DNA of 64,000 nucleotides. Source: Exobasidium rhododendri (Eukaryota; Basidiomycota; Exobasidiomycetes; Exobasidiales; Exobasidiaceae). The notes under the pieces were generated by a model that was not told the origin of the DNA, did no database searches, and worked only from the letters and a program-made list of their open reading frames with translations. A program made the position numbers and the translations under genes. This document shows, piece by piece, positions 10,094 through 22,714 of the stretch; positions within the stretch are counted from its first letter, which is position 1, and each line of letters begins with the position of its first letter. The DNA lies in the NCBI GenBank assembly GCA_026210745.1, contig CP110632.1, positions 62,001 to 126,000 on the forward strand, written 5' to 3'.

Positions 10094-11887
10094 GCTGGGC
10101 AGGTGAGGAAGGGGAGGAGGAGGAGGAGAAGGAGAAGATGGGAAGGGCGGGATGGAGCAGGAGGGACAGGGAAGGGACAGGAAGGGGGGGTATTTAGCAA
10201 GATCCGAAAGAAGTGGGGTTGAGCTTGGAAGAAGCAACGAGTGTGTTATATAGTAGACATGCAGTTCTTCTTATCTCTGCAGGAACACAGGGGAGGAAAG
10301 GTCTTGCGACAGGGCTCAGGGCTCTCCATAGCGCCTCTCTCCCTTGCATCCACATCCACAATCTGGTCCAATAAACCTTGCTTTAGTTGTAAGCAATACG
10401 AGAAATCCGATTCCAACGGGAAAAAAGACCGGCGGCCCGGTATCTCTATCTTATGTCCTTCTTCACCCAACGTACACTTTGTAGCTGCTTCGATTACGAT
10501 CTGCAAAGGAAGAGTGCTACTCCTGAATACAAGTGAATTCTCGTCCCCGGCGATGAGCATCGGAGTCTCTTTCCGCTGCGTCGAGGTGGGGGGAACGAGG
10601 AGAGGGGAACCTGCGAAATCGCCCTTTATCATAAAAATGGAAGAAACAATCTCCTTAGTGGAAATGCGCGCAGGACTTTAATAATTTTCTTGATTCAATT
10701 TCATCTTGACGCGCTTCTCCTGCAGCGTCCAATGGTGTCTAATCCGTTCTTAGAAATTAAAAAAGGTGAAATAGAAAATGAGAGATAGAGGAACCGCTCT
10801 TATTGTGCGGTGATAATACAAGAATTGCGCGTTTTTGTATGTCTAGAGAACAAGCCGCGGTATTTGAGGCAGAACCGGCGGTAAAAAGTGTATCTCGCAT
10901 TACAATTGTCTCACACTTTGTACTGACCTCGGCAAGATAGGGAATACATCGGCCAAATAAGGGTGGTCCTGATAAACGGGAGCAAGCACTCTAGGGAAAG
11001 CGCACTGGAAGTCCGTGAGTGCCCCCCCCCCTTTCCACAGTAATGTTCCGACTTCCGTAGAGCCTGTTGCTTCTTGTTTCCACACAGCATCGATGAGGGA
11101 GGGGGAGGGCCTAGATTGGAAGCGAGATAGGGATGATGCCCTAGCTCGCAGGGCCCAAGTGAGTCCTCATTCGATCTTATCAGTCGTGCGAATGGTAAGC
11201 TGAAAAAGTGTGCAGCAGAACCGCATGGTCTTTCCCGAATCTATGCGCGAACGGCACGGACTGCAGAAGTATTTCGAAGGAGTACGAGCTCTACAGCACT
11301 CCTACTGTCTACTGCTCATTGCTCCTTTAAAGTTGCGGTCGTACACTGTACTAGTACTGGAGAAGCCTGCCTTGAAAAGATGTGCTGCGTTCGGTCATTT
11401 GCGATGGCGACATTGGCAAGCACGACGATGCCGTCTTTACAGTTGTCCTGCCTATCCGATGTCGTGTCGATCTTGCTCATGTAGCACGTACGAGCATCAC
11501 TTCATGTGGCGCCATCGGTGACGCCCTAACGTGGTCTCTCAGTACACATGACCTCGAGCCTTGATGAAGGTGGAGTGTAGGCCAGTGTTACTGTATTTCT
11601 TAGCCAGCGCCTCAGAGATGCCATCGTCACACCACGTTCCCAACCTGCACTACAACCAGATCCACCTCCGCGACGGTGCCAGAAATGAAGGTGCTCTTTC
11701 GGCGTAAGGTATGAACTCCGCGAGAGGGTAGGAGGAGAGGGAGTACAAGAGTGGCTTTTACCTGCTCATCAGTGGCGTCAAAGCGGGCTGCCAAGTCCTC
11801 GTCTTTCTCGCTTTGTGAGGCGGAGACAGTCCACATTCTGAGTCGATGTTGTAGCACTTCTGTCCTTGCTGTCTGACTGCCAACACG
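10094..11887. other. Gene-poor intergenic region
   Basis: This 1.8-kb region separates the transporter start from the secreted-protein gene at 11888. It holds the transporter's CT-rich leader (10094-10200) and TATA box (10246-10252), an AT-rich stretch (10670-10830) and a C-run near 11022-11031. Open frames of up to 146 codons occur on both strands, but they overlap, lack family features and have no intron or leader evidence. I see no gene here. Confidence 0.5.
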
Positions 11888-12379
11888 ATGCTCCTCCCTC
11901 TCTCAATCTCGACGTCACTCTTTGCATTCGTTGTCCTACTGGCATCACTTGCTCAAGCTGATCTCGTCACTCAAGCTCACCAACCCTGCCCGATCCTCTG
12001 TCTTGCTGATGAAGAGGCGGACTGCTCGCATGTCGAGCCGCTCGACATATGGAGGTCCTTCTACGCCTCCTCCAACCACGTCGGATACAACTACCAAGAA
12101 ACAACGTCTGCCTCTACGATGCCCTCGAAGAGCATCGGCACAGTGACGGAGATGTATGGAGGCGCCTTTGAGAGCGGCCTGGTCGTCCTGGCTGCCCCAC
12201 ATCTGAACTTGGACAACGCTGACATCGCTCGAGGGGTGGTGTTCCGATTCGAGGTGCCGTCTGCGTCCCACCCCTGGCGAGCGATATACATGGAGGTGGC
12301 CAAGGGGGAGAAGAGAGCCTGCCAGATGGAGAAGGCCTTCTTTCAACAGATCATCGACATCGACTACGCCTTAGTGTAG
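11888..12379 (+). CDS. Small secreted protein, 4-Cys type (paralogue of the gene at 26255)
   Basis: Intronless, 163 aa, with a clear signal peptide (about residues 1-24, ending ASLAQA). The mature part has four Cys: three close together (PCPILC...DC, residues about 33-47) and one near the end (KRAC). It aligns over its whole length with the protein at 26255-26770: ADL..., P-C-x-L-C, IGTVTEMYGG.FE.GL, and VVFRF followed 20-25 residues later by K-G-E-K-R-A-C. The VVFRF...KGE...C layout also recalls NVFxF...[FY]WLAKGDEC of the tandem family at 29-57 kb, but the Trp is missing. Function unknown; candidate effector or cell-surface protein. Convergent with the MFS gene. Confidence 0.8.
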   Translation: MLLPLSISTSLFAFVVLLASLAQADLVTQAHQPCPILCLADEEADCSHVEPLDIWRSFYASSNHVGYNYQETTSASTMPSKSIGTVTEMYGGAFESGLVVLAAPHLNLDNADIARGVVFRFEVPSASHPWRAIYMEVAKGEKRACQMEKAFFQQIIDIDYALV

Positions 12380-12453
12380 CCTACACCAACCAAGGCGGGT
12401 GACTAGTCTTTATTACTTGTCATTAATCATTCTCCGAGTACACAGACAGTAGG

Positions 12454-14521
12454 CTACTTCGTGTATGCAAAGTACGGATTCTCCTTGTCTGTCAGATCTC
12501 TGAACGCAATAGCATCCCTCTCTCTCGCCACGTCTGCCTCTGACCAGCCGTGCTGCACCTTGAGCTGCACGATTCCTGCTTGCTTCTTGGCTATTGCTCG
12601 GAGGACTAGAAATCGCAGTAGACACGCAACAAGTCCAGCCACAGTGAGCGTGACGAGAACGATGATCTTGCCAGGGATATAGTTTGGTGCGCTGCAATCA
12701 AGAGAGGGGCGAGGGGAAGTGTCAGTCGATCCGTCAGTCATCGCAAAGGGCGGCCGCACTCACTCCTTCGCCTGGAAGATGTAGGTGCCTGCAATGTTTC
12801 CCAGGGAGAAAGCAAACATCGTCGCTGCATACGCCGCCGTCTTCTTGCTCGAGCCCCCGACGTTGGAGGCGTTCCATGCGTATACGATGGCAAGCGAAGA
12901 TCCAAACGTGTCGCTCAGGTAGATGGCGAACACCAACGCTCCCTTGTGGTGAGTGGGATCAGCTCCGTATCCGACGAGAATTCCGGCGCCTACGATCGTG
13001 GGGAGCAGGGCGACTAGTACAGGCAGCATCCTCTCCCGATATCGATCGGAGAGGTACGCACAGAGAAGAGTAGACAAAGTAGCAAAGACGCCCTTGGGAA
13101 GACCAATCAAGAGTGTCTGTCGAGAGCTGTAGCCGACGTTCTTGAGGATCTTGGAGGAGAAGTTGGACCTGGTAGCGGGAGAGAAGGTGTCAAAAGGGAA
13201 GGGCGACAGAGGGGGAGACACACTCACAGCCCGCCATTGGGAATCGAGGCTGAAGAGAGAAGAGATGGTATCGTTAGTCCTTCCTTATTACTGACATAGA
13301 GAAGAGAGATCGCGACTCACTCAACGCAATAAAGAAGAGCGCAATCCAGATTCGGATGTCGAGCACTGCCTCCTTGACCTGCCCCAGCTTGAACTTCTTC
13401 TGCACTGTCCCGGAAGCATTCCCACGCACTCGTTCCAGAGCGATTCTCTTCTCCTCTTTTGAGAGGAATCGCGCATCCAGGGGACTCGACGGCATAAAGA
13501 CAACGACAAACACACCCAGCACAAAGGTGGCCAGGCCAAAGACGACGTACAGCAAGCGCCAAGGACCATTCCCGAAGGCGGCTCCATTGTAGAAAGTGAC
13601 GGCATACGCAATCAAAGGCCCCACGATCTCGGTGATTCCGTTCATTGCGTCTGCAACATATCAAGAAAATTCTTCAGTGAGGCTGTCACCGAGTGCCTAT
13701 ACTCTATAATGTCACCTACAGAAGCATGCAATCCGCTTGGCCTGCTCGTCGATCCGATAGAAGGCGACGACTGTCCCGATGAGGATGGGTGTCACGCACG
13801 ATTCGAGCCTGTCGCAAAATTTAGCATGAGCCAGCCTGGTCTTGTCATTAAGCTCGCCTCACACTTGTACGTTACACACACTCACATGCCAAGCAGGAAT
13901 CGCAAGGCGAAGAATGGCCCAAATGCGGGGTTGACAGCCGTGCACGCCAGGACGACGCCCCACAGGATCAGACTGATGCCGAGATACTTTGTCGGGCCCC
14001 ATGGAAATCGTTGAGCCAAGGCAGAGGATGGAAAGACAAAGACCAGGTAGCCGTAGTAGAAGCTGTGAAGAAGGAAAATGATGAAAGGGCATTCAACGTG
14101 ATTCAGTTGACAAGCCACTTCCTCCCTAGACTTGTTTTTTTCTCACTCACGCAGCGCTGACTTGGTTGTATTGTTGTCCCTCGATGGGCAGACCAGTGAT
14201 CGATGCGTAGTTCAATAGCGTTTTGTCAAGGTATTGCGAGAAGTAGATGGCAGCACAGAGGACAGGAATACGCTTGTCGATTTTGCGGCGGACAGCATTT
14301 GACTCTGCGGCGGTGAACGTGATGGCGACTTGGCCGGCGACTCTGTAAGCTTCATCGACATTTGCACCTGCATAGTCCCCGTTCGCGTTGCTATCTGTGC
14401 CGGTGTACTCGCTGACGTCTACTGTTTGCTCATCCTTGGTGGTAGCCGACTTCATGACTGAGGCGCCCTTGTCGTCGTCGTCGTCGTCGTGCTGTGACGT
14501 CGAATGCTGGCGGTTGAACAT
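12454..14521 (-). CDS. MFS transporter, DAL5/allantoate-permease-like (anion:cation symporter) type
   Basis: Seven exons join to 543 aa: 14521-14151, 14062-13886, 13808-13720, 13650-13321, 13249-13228, 13168-12764 and 12691-12454. The frame closes exactly and every junction has GT..AG ends. Exon 5 is a 22-nt micro-exon supplying SIPNGG. About 12 membrane spans are visible. Family marks are KIDKRIPVLCAAIYFSQYLDKTLLNYASI, then GPTKYLGISLILWG, FALRFLLGMLESCVTPI and, late, ILKNVGYSSRQTLLIGLPKG, as in fungal allantoate, vitamin and organic-anion carriers. An Asp run near residue 12 is coded by a (GTC)n repeat at 14471-14490. The substrate is unknown. It lies next to a Baeyer-Villiger enzyme on the same strand. 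Confidence 0.88.
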
Positions 14522-14962
14522 GGATGCGTGTCTTCTTCGATACGGTCGAAGGACGAATTGGGTCGAGAACTTATGCCACTCTCTGTGTAGCGTAGTGAAA
14601 GTACGCCCCGCATCCTTCCTTCAGCACAGGTTATGGAAGAGGGCAACCTAGAGATGCTTCCCATGCCGCCGCCCTCCCCACTGTCACAAAGACAACATTG
14701 GTCAGAACGGCGAAACAGGCGCGCCAAGAAGAACCCAAAGGCGACTAATCACGCTAGCGTGTAGAAAAAAAGAGAGATAGGGGAGAGATAAGCTCAGACC
14801 TATCTATCCCCAAGTGGAGCAGCTTCGAGAGAATTACCAATAGCGCACACCCATGACACATTCGTATCTTTAGAGTTACGACACTGGATATCATTGCGTT
14901 TTTCCTCATCGAAGCTGATCAAAGACACTCATTACACACGAACATAGAGAGCTTAATCAAGT
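14522..14962. other. Intergenic spacer upstream of the DAL5-like gene
   Basis: This 441-bp spacer runs from the MFS start to the stop of the next minus-strand gene. It should hold the MFS promoter and the 3' UTR of the monooxygenase gene. No gene or repeat is evident. Confidence 0.45.
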
Positions 14963-17328
14963 CTAGACACCCTTGTAGGGCTCGGGGAACTCCCAGCCAA
15001 AGACGGTGTCAAAGGTCCAGGAAGCTGCCTGGTACATGCGCATGTTGGTGGCGTGTCCGACCGTGCGTAGCGGCTTCAGCAACGCACTTCGATTCTCATA
15101 GTCTGGAATACTGCCCCGGTTGAAGGCCACGTTGAGTTGCTTCCAGGTAGACAAGTAGGATGCCGCCGATCTGCCGCTCTGCACGCCCTTGTACATAAAG
15201 TCCTTCATTACTGTAATTTCGTACACTTTTATCAGCACGCTTTCTTATATCATCCTAGTCTTTTCTATCTCTTCTCACCTGGATATCGGCAGCGCTTCTG
15301 CCAGGTAGTCTGCGTGCAGGGAGCCAGAGCAGTGACTCGACCAGTTTCTGCATCGGTATACCAAGCACCGCAGCCCGTCGTGTAGATCTTGTCCTTCATC
15401 TTGTACTGAATGTACTCTTGCTCCTTGTCCTGTGCTGCCTCGGAAGCCTGCACCGTCGCATCCTTCTTGGCGTCGCTCGCAAGGATTGGGCGAAGAGAGG
15501 AAACCATGAGATCGACCTGTGGCACAACACAAACACTCGGATCTCGTTAGTTTGTGTCCCTATCCTCTACACTTGGGATGACACACTCACACATGCTTCG
15601 ATGGTCCAAATCGCGGAGAAGTGTCCAGTGACTGTGTTTGGCCCCCAGATGATGTACAGGTTGGGAAACGGGGCGACCATTGTGCCTCGATATGCTTGCG
15701 GTCCCTTTTTGCTCTTCCACTAGTATTGAGAAGGGGAAGCACACATCTCATTCAGTACTTCCTCGCTGTCTTCTCAAAACAGGGAAGGAGCTACCCACAT
15801 AGTCAGACAGAGTGCCCGAAGGTCCTACAATATTCATTTGCAGGGAATACGTATCAGCCTTGAAGCCGTTGGCGTGCACGAGTATGTCGCAAGGAATCTC
15901 ACGGCCACTTGCAAGGACGACACTTTCCGGCTTGATCAACACCACTTGATCCTTTGTCAGCTCGACATTAGGGCGGCAGAGGGCGGGACTATGATTACTT
16001 GTCAGCGGGCACTCCCTGCGACCTTTAGCCCTGCGTCTATTGGTTTACACTCACATGTATCCATCGTCAAAGATACGACGCTTGCAAGCTACCTGAACCT
16101 CATCCTGCGTGGGAAGAAGCATGTCGTGGTACTTTTGAGGCGCACACGTCTTCACATATCGACTGCAGATGGCAGCATATCGATCTCGTGCGCCCTTTCC
16201 CCACTTGACGTCGGCTTGAATAAAGTGCGACTCGAGGAACATGGCCACGCCCCACCGCTCAATCGCGATGAAGCCGGGAATAGACTCGAATGCTTTGAAC
16301 GGCTTGAAGGGGTTGCTGAGCTGTGGAGAGACCCAGTGCTTCGATCGGACCTGATAATACAACTTTGAGCTTCTGATCGTGGCATCTTGAGCAGTAGCAG
16401 CAACAACAACAATTAAAACTTACAACCTGGGTGAGCTGCTTGACTTTGGGAGCAATCCGAGGGATGATCTGAGAGGCGGAGCAGCCGTTTCCTGCGAGTG
16501 GAGGCGGGCGGCTTAATTACAGGTAAATAGGTAAAGACACAACCATGTGCACCTACCTAGGATCACCACGTTCTTGTTGTCAAAGTCGACGGAATGATCC
16601 CACTTGGCGCTGTGGAAGAGGGGGCCCTTGAACGTTTCGGCGCCTTCGATGCCACATTCCCTCGGTACGGAAAGCGCTCCCATGCCACTGACGAGTACAC
16701 GACATCGGTATGCTTTCGGAGGAGCCGCCGCTTCTCCCTTGTCGTCCACCCTCATCGACTGAATGCTGACCTGCCATGTCCCCGTCTTCTCATCAAAGAC
16801 CGCTTCCTGACCCTCGTGCTCGAACAGCGTCTTCTTCTCTAGTCCATACTTCTTTGCCACCTTTTGCAGGTCTGCAGGAGAGGGTCAAATCCAAGGTGAG
16901 TACGTGTGTAAAAATCAGCGTCTATCGCGGAGATGTGCACTCACAGGTCGAGATCTCATCCTGCTTGGCGAAGAATTCGCTCCACTTCTGCTGTTCAAAG
17001 CCTGTAGGAAGGAAAGAGAGACTCTAGATGAGACTTCACCTCATACAGATACACACATAACCTGTTCACACCCACTGAGGGAGTACAGCTTGGTGGGCAC
17101 GTCGCAGCCGCATCCTGGGTAGCTGTTCGCAAGCCAAGTGCCGCCGTAGTTGGAGTTGCGCTCGACAAGCAGGATATTCTTGCACCCCAAGTCCTTTTGA
17201 ATACGAATGGCGGACACAATTCCTGAAATACCGCCTCCGATGATGATGGCGTCATAGCACACCTCGGCTACGGCAGCCTCCGATGTCTTGTCCTCGGTGA
17301 CGGTTGCAGGAAGTGTTTCTGCTGACAT
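14963..17328 (-). CDS. Baeyer-Villiger-type flavin monooxygenase
   Basis: About nine exons run from the ATG at 17328 (MSAETLPAT) to the stop at 14963, with introns of about 55-85 nt. The N-terminus has an FAD Rossmann motif (IIIGGGISG), then LLVERNSNYGGTW and LANSYPGCGCDVP. The Baeyer-Villiger fingerprint F-x-G-x3-H-x3-W-[PD] is present as FKGPLFHSAKWD, followed by the NADPH motif VVILGNGCSAS, which spans an intron. Later blocks HANGFKAD and FPNLYIIWGPNT are usual in this family. It inserts oxygen next to a carbonyl to give an ester or lactone, using FAD, NADPH and O2. It is divergent from an ester hydrolase at 17890, which could cleave such a product. The substrate is not deducible. Confidence 0.88.
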
Positions 17329-17889
17329 TGGATGATGATCTGGGGTGGTAAAGAGTGTGGTGTTTCCTTGAAGAGTGTAGCGGAAGTCTACACATATGAA
17401 GCATTGCAGTCGACCCATCCCCCCTCATATTGGTCACAAGTCGCAGCAGTGTTTAGACTCTCCTACTACGGGGACAAGCTAATCTTCCGTCCAAAATAAC
17501 CTTGTTTCCCCTCCGACCCCACTTTTTAGGGTTGTTTCTTTTTCTCTTTGCGAAATAAATAGTACGCTAAGATTGCCGTTTGGCTTGTTCATCAAAGATA
17601 GGCAGTCAGAGAAATCGAGCTCTCTCCCCTCCTTTTCAACGAAGTCTTAATTAATATCCGACCCCACATGTCGACAATTGTAGAGATCTGCATCTTTTTA
17701 GCGTCCTTTGTTCCGGTACGATATCGAAGCGGGCAGGCGGCGAGTCGGAGCAAAAAAGGGCGGATGCCGTGACAAGGGCAACGTAAAGGAGAGGCCGTCA
17801 AGACCCAAGGGCAGAGGGCAGGACTGTATCAGACAATAAGCAGCAGCGACGTGCGACCTCTTCTTTCCACCTCCATCCACCAAGAAGCC
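17329..17889. promoter_or_regulatory. Shared divergent promoter, Baeyer-Villiger enzyme / ester hydrolase
   Basis: This 561-bp region separates the two divergent start codons, with an AT-rich core at about 17500-17600 (AAATAAATAGTACG on the plus strand). No gene fits inside. The layout would let one regulator switch both enzymes; no specific site was identified. Confidence 0.45.
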
Positions 17890-19457
17890 ATGACGAATCC
17901 GATCGTTCACGCCTGCAAAGGGCTCCTCGCCGTCATCCTCACACTGGCCTCCACCTTTGTCATGACGCCGTGGTGGGTGATGACTAGTATGTTCCGAAAG
18001 AAGCCGTCACAGGAGTGTCCGAATGCGATGCAGATCTATCTCACCTGTGCTGCTCGATCGTTCTTGTACTGGATGTCCGTCTTTGGTGCGCAACCAGCGC
18101 TCAACACAAGAACATCAAGCCGATTGCGTGACATTGTCCTATGTCGCTCCTTCACATGGATCAATCCAGCACCAATCGGAGCCGCATCAGCCACGCAAGA
18201 AGACGATAGCAGCGCTGAAGGCATCGAAAAAGACACCCCTTTCGCACCCAAACCCTTTGACTCGTCGCAACTACCCGTTCCCTTGGCAGAAAAGGAGAGC
18301 ACAAAGAAGACGGCGGGCCTCTGGTTCTTGAACCCTAAAGAGCCTGCTACTGCGCTACCGATCACGAAGATGCGGAAGAGCGCTGTTGTCCTCTACTTCC
18401 GTGAGTCTTTAAGCATGCTAAGAGAAAGATGCTTGTCGATATCCTGACCTCTTCTTCACGGTCTCTATACAGATGGCGGCGCTTATAAGTTCCTCGAGGC
18501 CGGCGACATCTTCATGGGCTTGACGCTGGGACGCATGAAAGCAAAGTATGCCAATATTGACGTTCTTTGTACGTGTAAAGCGTTGAAGTGGGAAAGATGG
18601 AAAGACGGCCACTGACACTCCTTCTCGAGCAGCCGTCAATTACCGACTCGCGCCTGGCTCAAAGTATCCGTCACAACTGTTCGAGGCATACTCTGCCTGG
18701 ATCCATCTCCGCAAGCTGGGCTACAGCAACATCCTCCTTGGCGGTGATTCCGCTGGTGCAAATCTCGCTCTGACGCTATGGCGATATCTGCACGAGGTGG
18801 CCGACACATCGAGCACGGTCCCTGGTCTGATCCTCCATTCGGTGAGTGTTCCTTTAAAAGTACGGTGAAGGAAGAGTGGAAGGGAACGGTCAAGCTCACT
18901 GTTCCTGTATGCAGCCCTGGATCGACCTCGACGACCACAAGCGAGAATCTTTCGTGCGACAGAAGCCACATTGCGTCCTCACCACAAGCTTCACCGTGGA
19001 GGGGGTCAAGGCGATGCAGACTGGCAACGCTCCTTCCCCTCAAGATCCCTGGCTCAGTCCTCTGTTCTGGCCTGCTACGACGATCGCTGCTTTGCCCCCT
19101 CTGTTCATCTCGAATGGCGGTGAAGGTGTGTTGCGCATTCGTAACCTCTCCTGTTCTACCTCGCTGACTCTTAATCACGTCTTTCTCTCTTCACAGAAAC
19201 AATCTTCGAGGAAAGCTGCGAGTTCGTAGAGAAGGCGAAAGCAGGAGGCGTCAAGGTTGTCCATGTCGTAGTAGTGAGTACTTTCTCTTCTGACTGTACC
19301 GGTCTGTCATTGTGAAGTTGACCCTCCTCTATGACAATGACAGGACGGCCATCCGCATGACTTTGCCGCCATGTTCTGGTACACTCCCAGCATCAAGCGT
19401 TTATTCTCAAAGGTGGGCGCCTGGGTCGAGACAGTGGCTCCTAGTGGTGAAGCTTGA
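17890..19457 (+). CDS. Alpha/beta hydrolase, hormone-sensitive-lipase-like / steryl-acetyl-hydrolase-like
   Basis: Six exons join in frame to 405 aa: 17890-18400, 18473-18568, 18633-18841, 18915-19125, 19197-19273 and 19344-19457. The N-terminus has one hydrophobic segment (about residues 9-30: LLAVILTLASTFVMTPWWVM), probably a membrane anchor. Catalytic features are the oxyanion motif HGGAY, the nucleophile in GGDSAGAN, and the C-terminal His in DGHPHDF. This HGG...GDSAG layout is that of the HSL branch of esterases, which includes fungal ER steryl-acetyl hydrolases. It should hydrolyse an ester, possibly the product of the divergent Baeyer-Villiger enzyme (inference from position). Confidence 0.86.
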
Positions 19458-20518
19458 TGGGATCCCCTGTGATTGACCTGGAGTGCCTGCCATGTATAAG
19501 TTCAATTTTGCCTTCTCGTCCTGGTACGCATCCAAACTGTATCCACGCGATATACCCTTTCTCTGCTCTTCAATTTGATACCTTCCAGTGCCAGGCCACA
19601 TTTGCGTAAGAAGCGGTGCATCGAGGTTGTGCTGAAGTGGGGCGTGTACTAGAGAGAGGATGAGGAAGAGGATGAAGCCCCTCCCTTGACTAGCATCCCT
19701 GCACGCTATTTACTTGCCGCGGCCGAGAGGAGAGGCGCACATCCCAGTCGGAGATCCGCGCACCAAGGCACTGACCACATCTTGGCTTCCCTGTCCACTG
19801 GAGGGCAAAGTGGCCTTGTCTGCATTCAAACCCGTTATATGGCCTTGCGATCGACTGATGTGAATGCTTTATCAGATTATAAGTGGAACTCGTTATCACC
19901 CTGCGCATACTCTGTAGGTCGATCGACTGAGCTCGTAACGGAGGAGGCGCAGTAAAAGCAGGCATGATCATGCGCCTGTCTATTGTGTCTTTCACACCTC
20001 GAATCGTCACTCTCCGGCCCATTCCGGATGCTCCCACGCAATGCATAAGGACAAGATGGCTGTGCACAAGTGTCTGTGAGAAGTGCACAGCATCGCATGA
20101 AATGATGTCTTTCACACGTTGAAAGGGAAACAAGCAGGTGGTACGGGGAGACACTCTTAGGCGCCGGAGACAAGTCCACGCCAAGCGATGCCACTGTTCT
20201 CCCACAATGCTCCAGCACTGCTATCACGACGCTGTGGAACACTGTCATCGTCCACACATGACGCTTCGAGATCAGGCGAGGACGTCTTGGGCCCCAACGA
20301 TGGCTAAAAGTGGGGCCGCGCCATCAAGTTTTAGCATACGCCAGGTAATAGCACCAGCGGAGTCACGAAAGCTTCACGACGATCCCGGCAGCATACGGAC
20401 CGCCTTGCGCACCTCAGACCTCATCCTTTATGCCGCTATATATACTGTACGTGCAAAGTGATTGTCCACCCTTCTCCTTCTCTCAATATTCCACTCTTCC
20501 CCACCGCTCAGCAGTGCC
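19458..20518. other. Intergenic region with GMC promoter
   Basis: This 1.06-kb region lies between two plus-strand genes. A TATATATA near 20437-20444 lies about 80 nt before the GMC start. A 171-codon minus-strand frame at 19690-20205 shows no domain, signal peptide or sensible composition and is treated as chance. Confidence 0.5.
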
Positions 20519-22543
20519 ATGCATCTTCGTGGGCTACTATTCGTTGTTCTCCCCATCCTTCACGCTTTCACCTTTGCCTTCCCACTCATGACCCAGCACG
20601 AAGAACGAGCCGCCACCACATCTCTTCTCACCGACGGCGCCTCGATCAATGACAAGTCGTTCGACTATGTTATCGCTGGTGGTGGAACGAGTGGACTGGC
20701 CGCCGCTTATGAGCTCAGCAAAGACTCCAGCAAGAAGGTTCTAGTGATCGAGGCTGGCGGTGACCCTCGTCGCAATACCAAGGTCACTTCTTACTCGGCC
20801 TACGAGGAGGCGTTTGGTGACGCAACTCTGGACTGGAACATCAACACAGTCCCGCAAGAGTTCGCCAATGGCAAAGTAAGTCCATTGCATGCAGGTAAAG
20901 GACTCGGCGGGTCGAGCAACATCAACGGCGGCGTCTTCAGTGTGCCGCCGTCCTCGCAGTGTGAGTCAGAAGAAGCCCCTCCTCATCTCACTCACTCGCT
21001 CACTCACACATTACTCCCTCGCTACTCCTCACGACACTTCCAGTCGACGCCTTCAGCCAGCTCGGCAACACCGGCTGGAGCTGGAGCTCCTTTTTGCCCT
21101 TCCTGAAGAGCTTCCAGACGTATCACCTGCCTACCGCCGACCAGATCGCCGCCGGTATCACATACATAGCAGACTCCCACGCCAACATTGGTCAAGTTGA
21201 TGTAGGATACCCGCCTCCACGAGATGCGCAGGATGCCGCCTTCTCCGGCGCACTCACGTCGCTCTTCAACGTCTCGTATGGCGGTGACCTGGGATCTGGC
21301 TTAGCGCAAGGATCGGCATTCCTGGCCAAGTTCTGCCTTCCAAGCCAGTTCAACACACGAGTGTCCGCTGCCTCTGCCTACTACACGCCGGTTGAAACAT
21401 CGAGAAATAATCTATTCATCCTCATCAACCACCAAGCGACTAGAATCATATGGAGTCAGGATGGGAGTGGACTGAAGAAGACTGCTTCTGGCGTGGAGTA
21501 TCAGAACAAGGAAGATGGCCCATTGTACAAAGTGAATGCGAAGCAGGTGATCATTGCCGCTGGAACGCTGCGATCTCCTATGCTTTTGGAGTTGTCCGGC
21601 GTGGGCGATTCTTCTGTGCTGCGTACGATTGGCGTGCAACAAGTGATCAACTTGCCCGGTGTGGGCACAAACTTAATCGAACAGACAAAGTCGCAAGTGC
21701 ACGGAGGCGTGCCAAAGTCAGGCACACTAAGTCCGTCTCACACAAGCAACTTGATCGGATTGTTGACGCTGGATCAGTTGGCAGGCGACGAGGCGAACAT
21801 GACGAGACAGACGACGGAAGCGCAGATGGAAGGATGGGCTCGCGCAGCCGTGCAGAGTGGAGCTTCCTCCAACAAAGACGGACTCCTGCTGCAGTACCGT
21901 ACGATGGTCGAGGGACTGTACGAGCAGAAGTGGCCTGCCGCCGAGTTCTACAACCTCCCATACAGCGGAGGCAGCATCATCGAAGCATGGCCGCTCATTA
22001 CCTTTTCCCGAGGATCCACTCACGCCACCGCCAACTCCGTCTGGGCACCATTGAAGGTCGACCCGAGATACTTTAGCGCCCAAATCGACATGAACGCGCA
22101 GGTGGCCATCATGAGAGGCGCCAGACGTGCATTCCAGGAGAAGCAGATGACGGACGTAATACAAGGACCAGAAACGAGACCCGGTTTTGATGCTAGCAGT
22201 GGCGGTATTCCTCAAGGTGTTCACTATGGCCGCTTCGATCGATGGCAGGAGTACATTTTGCAGACGTACGACAGTGTCTGGCATCTTGCTGTGAGTCGTT
22301 CAGTTTCGCTTTAATTATCAGAAGTCCTGCTGCTGACAAGAAGGGTGGATCGTCTTCCAGGGCACCTGTGCGATGATGCCGGAAAGTCTCGGTGGCGTCG
22401 TAGGTCCTGACTTCAAGGTGCATCAGACGAGCAACGTGTGGGTGATCGATGCAAGCGTCATTCCCATGCCACTGGCCACCCACTATACGTCGGTGGTGTA
22501 TGCAATGGCGAACAGGGCAGCCAGTGTCATCAAGAGTGTCTGA
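20519..22543 (+). CDS. Secreted GMC oxidoreductase (aryl-alcohol oxidase / choline-dehydrogenase-like)
   Basis: Three exons join to 623 aa: 20519-20960, 21044-22290 and 22361-22543. A signal peptide covers about residues 1-20 (MHLRGLLFVVLPILHAFTFA). The FAD Rossmann motif is YVIAGGGTSGLAAA, with VIEAGGDP after it. GKGLGGSSNINGG is GMC signature 1, and AAGTLRSPMLLELSGVG matches signature 2. The catalytic His region reads SVWHLAGTCAM, joined across intron 2, and the end is VIPMPLATHYTSVVYAMA. It should oxidise an alcohol outside the cell, passing electrons to O2 (giving H2O2) or another acceptor. Convergent with the hydrolase at 22715. Confidence 0.9.
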
Positions 22544-22654
22544 TCGTCGTCGCTCCTTCTCCTTTCTCTCTTCCTTCTCCTTCACTGTAGGATAACATTG
22601 TAGCTATACCACAGCCCTTCCCAACGACGAAGTACTTCATCCACTTGACGCTGA

Positions 22655-22674
22655 GCATCGCATCGCATCGCATC
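22655..22674. repeat. Short (GCATC)4 tandem repeat
   Basis: Four perfect pentamer copies lie in the 171-bp gap between the convergent GMC and alpha/beta hydrolase genes, in 3' UTR territory. No role is implied. Confidence 0.8.
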
Positions 22675-22714
22675 ACTTCGACAGGCCTGACCTGGTTAAG
22701 AATGACACGATGAA

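Noticed and set aside
10241-10681. Overlapping plus and minus frames of 128-146 codons upstream of the amino-acid transporter
   Set aside because: They cover the transporter promoter and each other, begin near its TATA box and show no family features.
19690-20205. 171-codon minus-strand frame
   Set aside because: No domain, signal peptide or intron signals; it overlaps other chance frames in an intergenic region.
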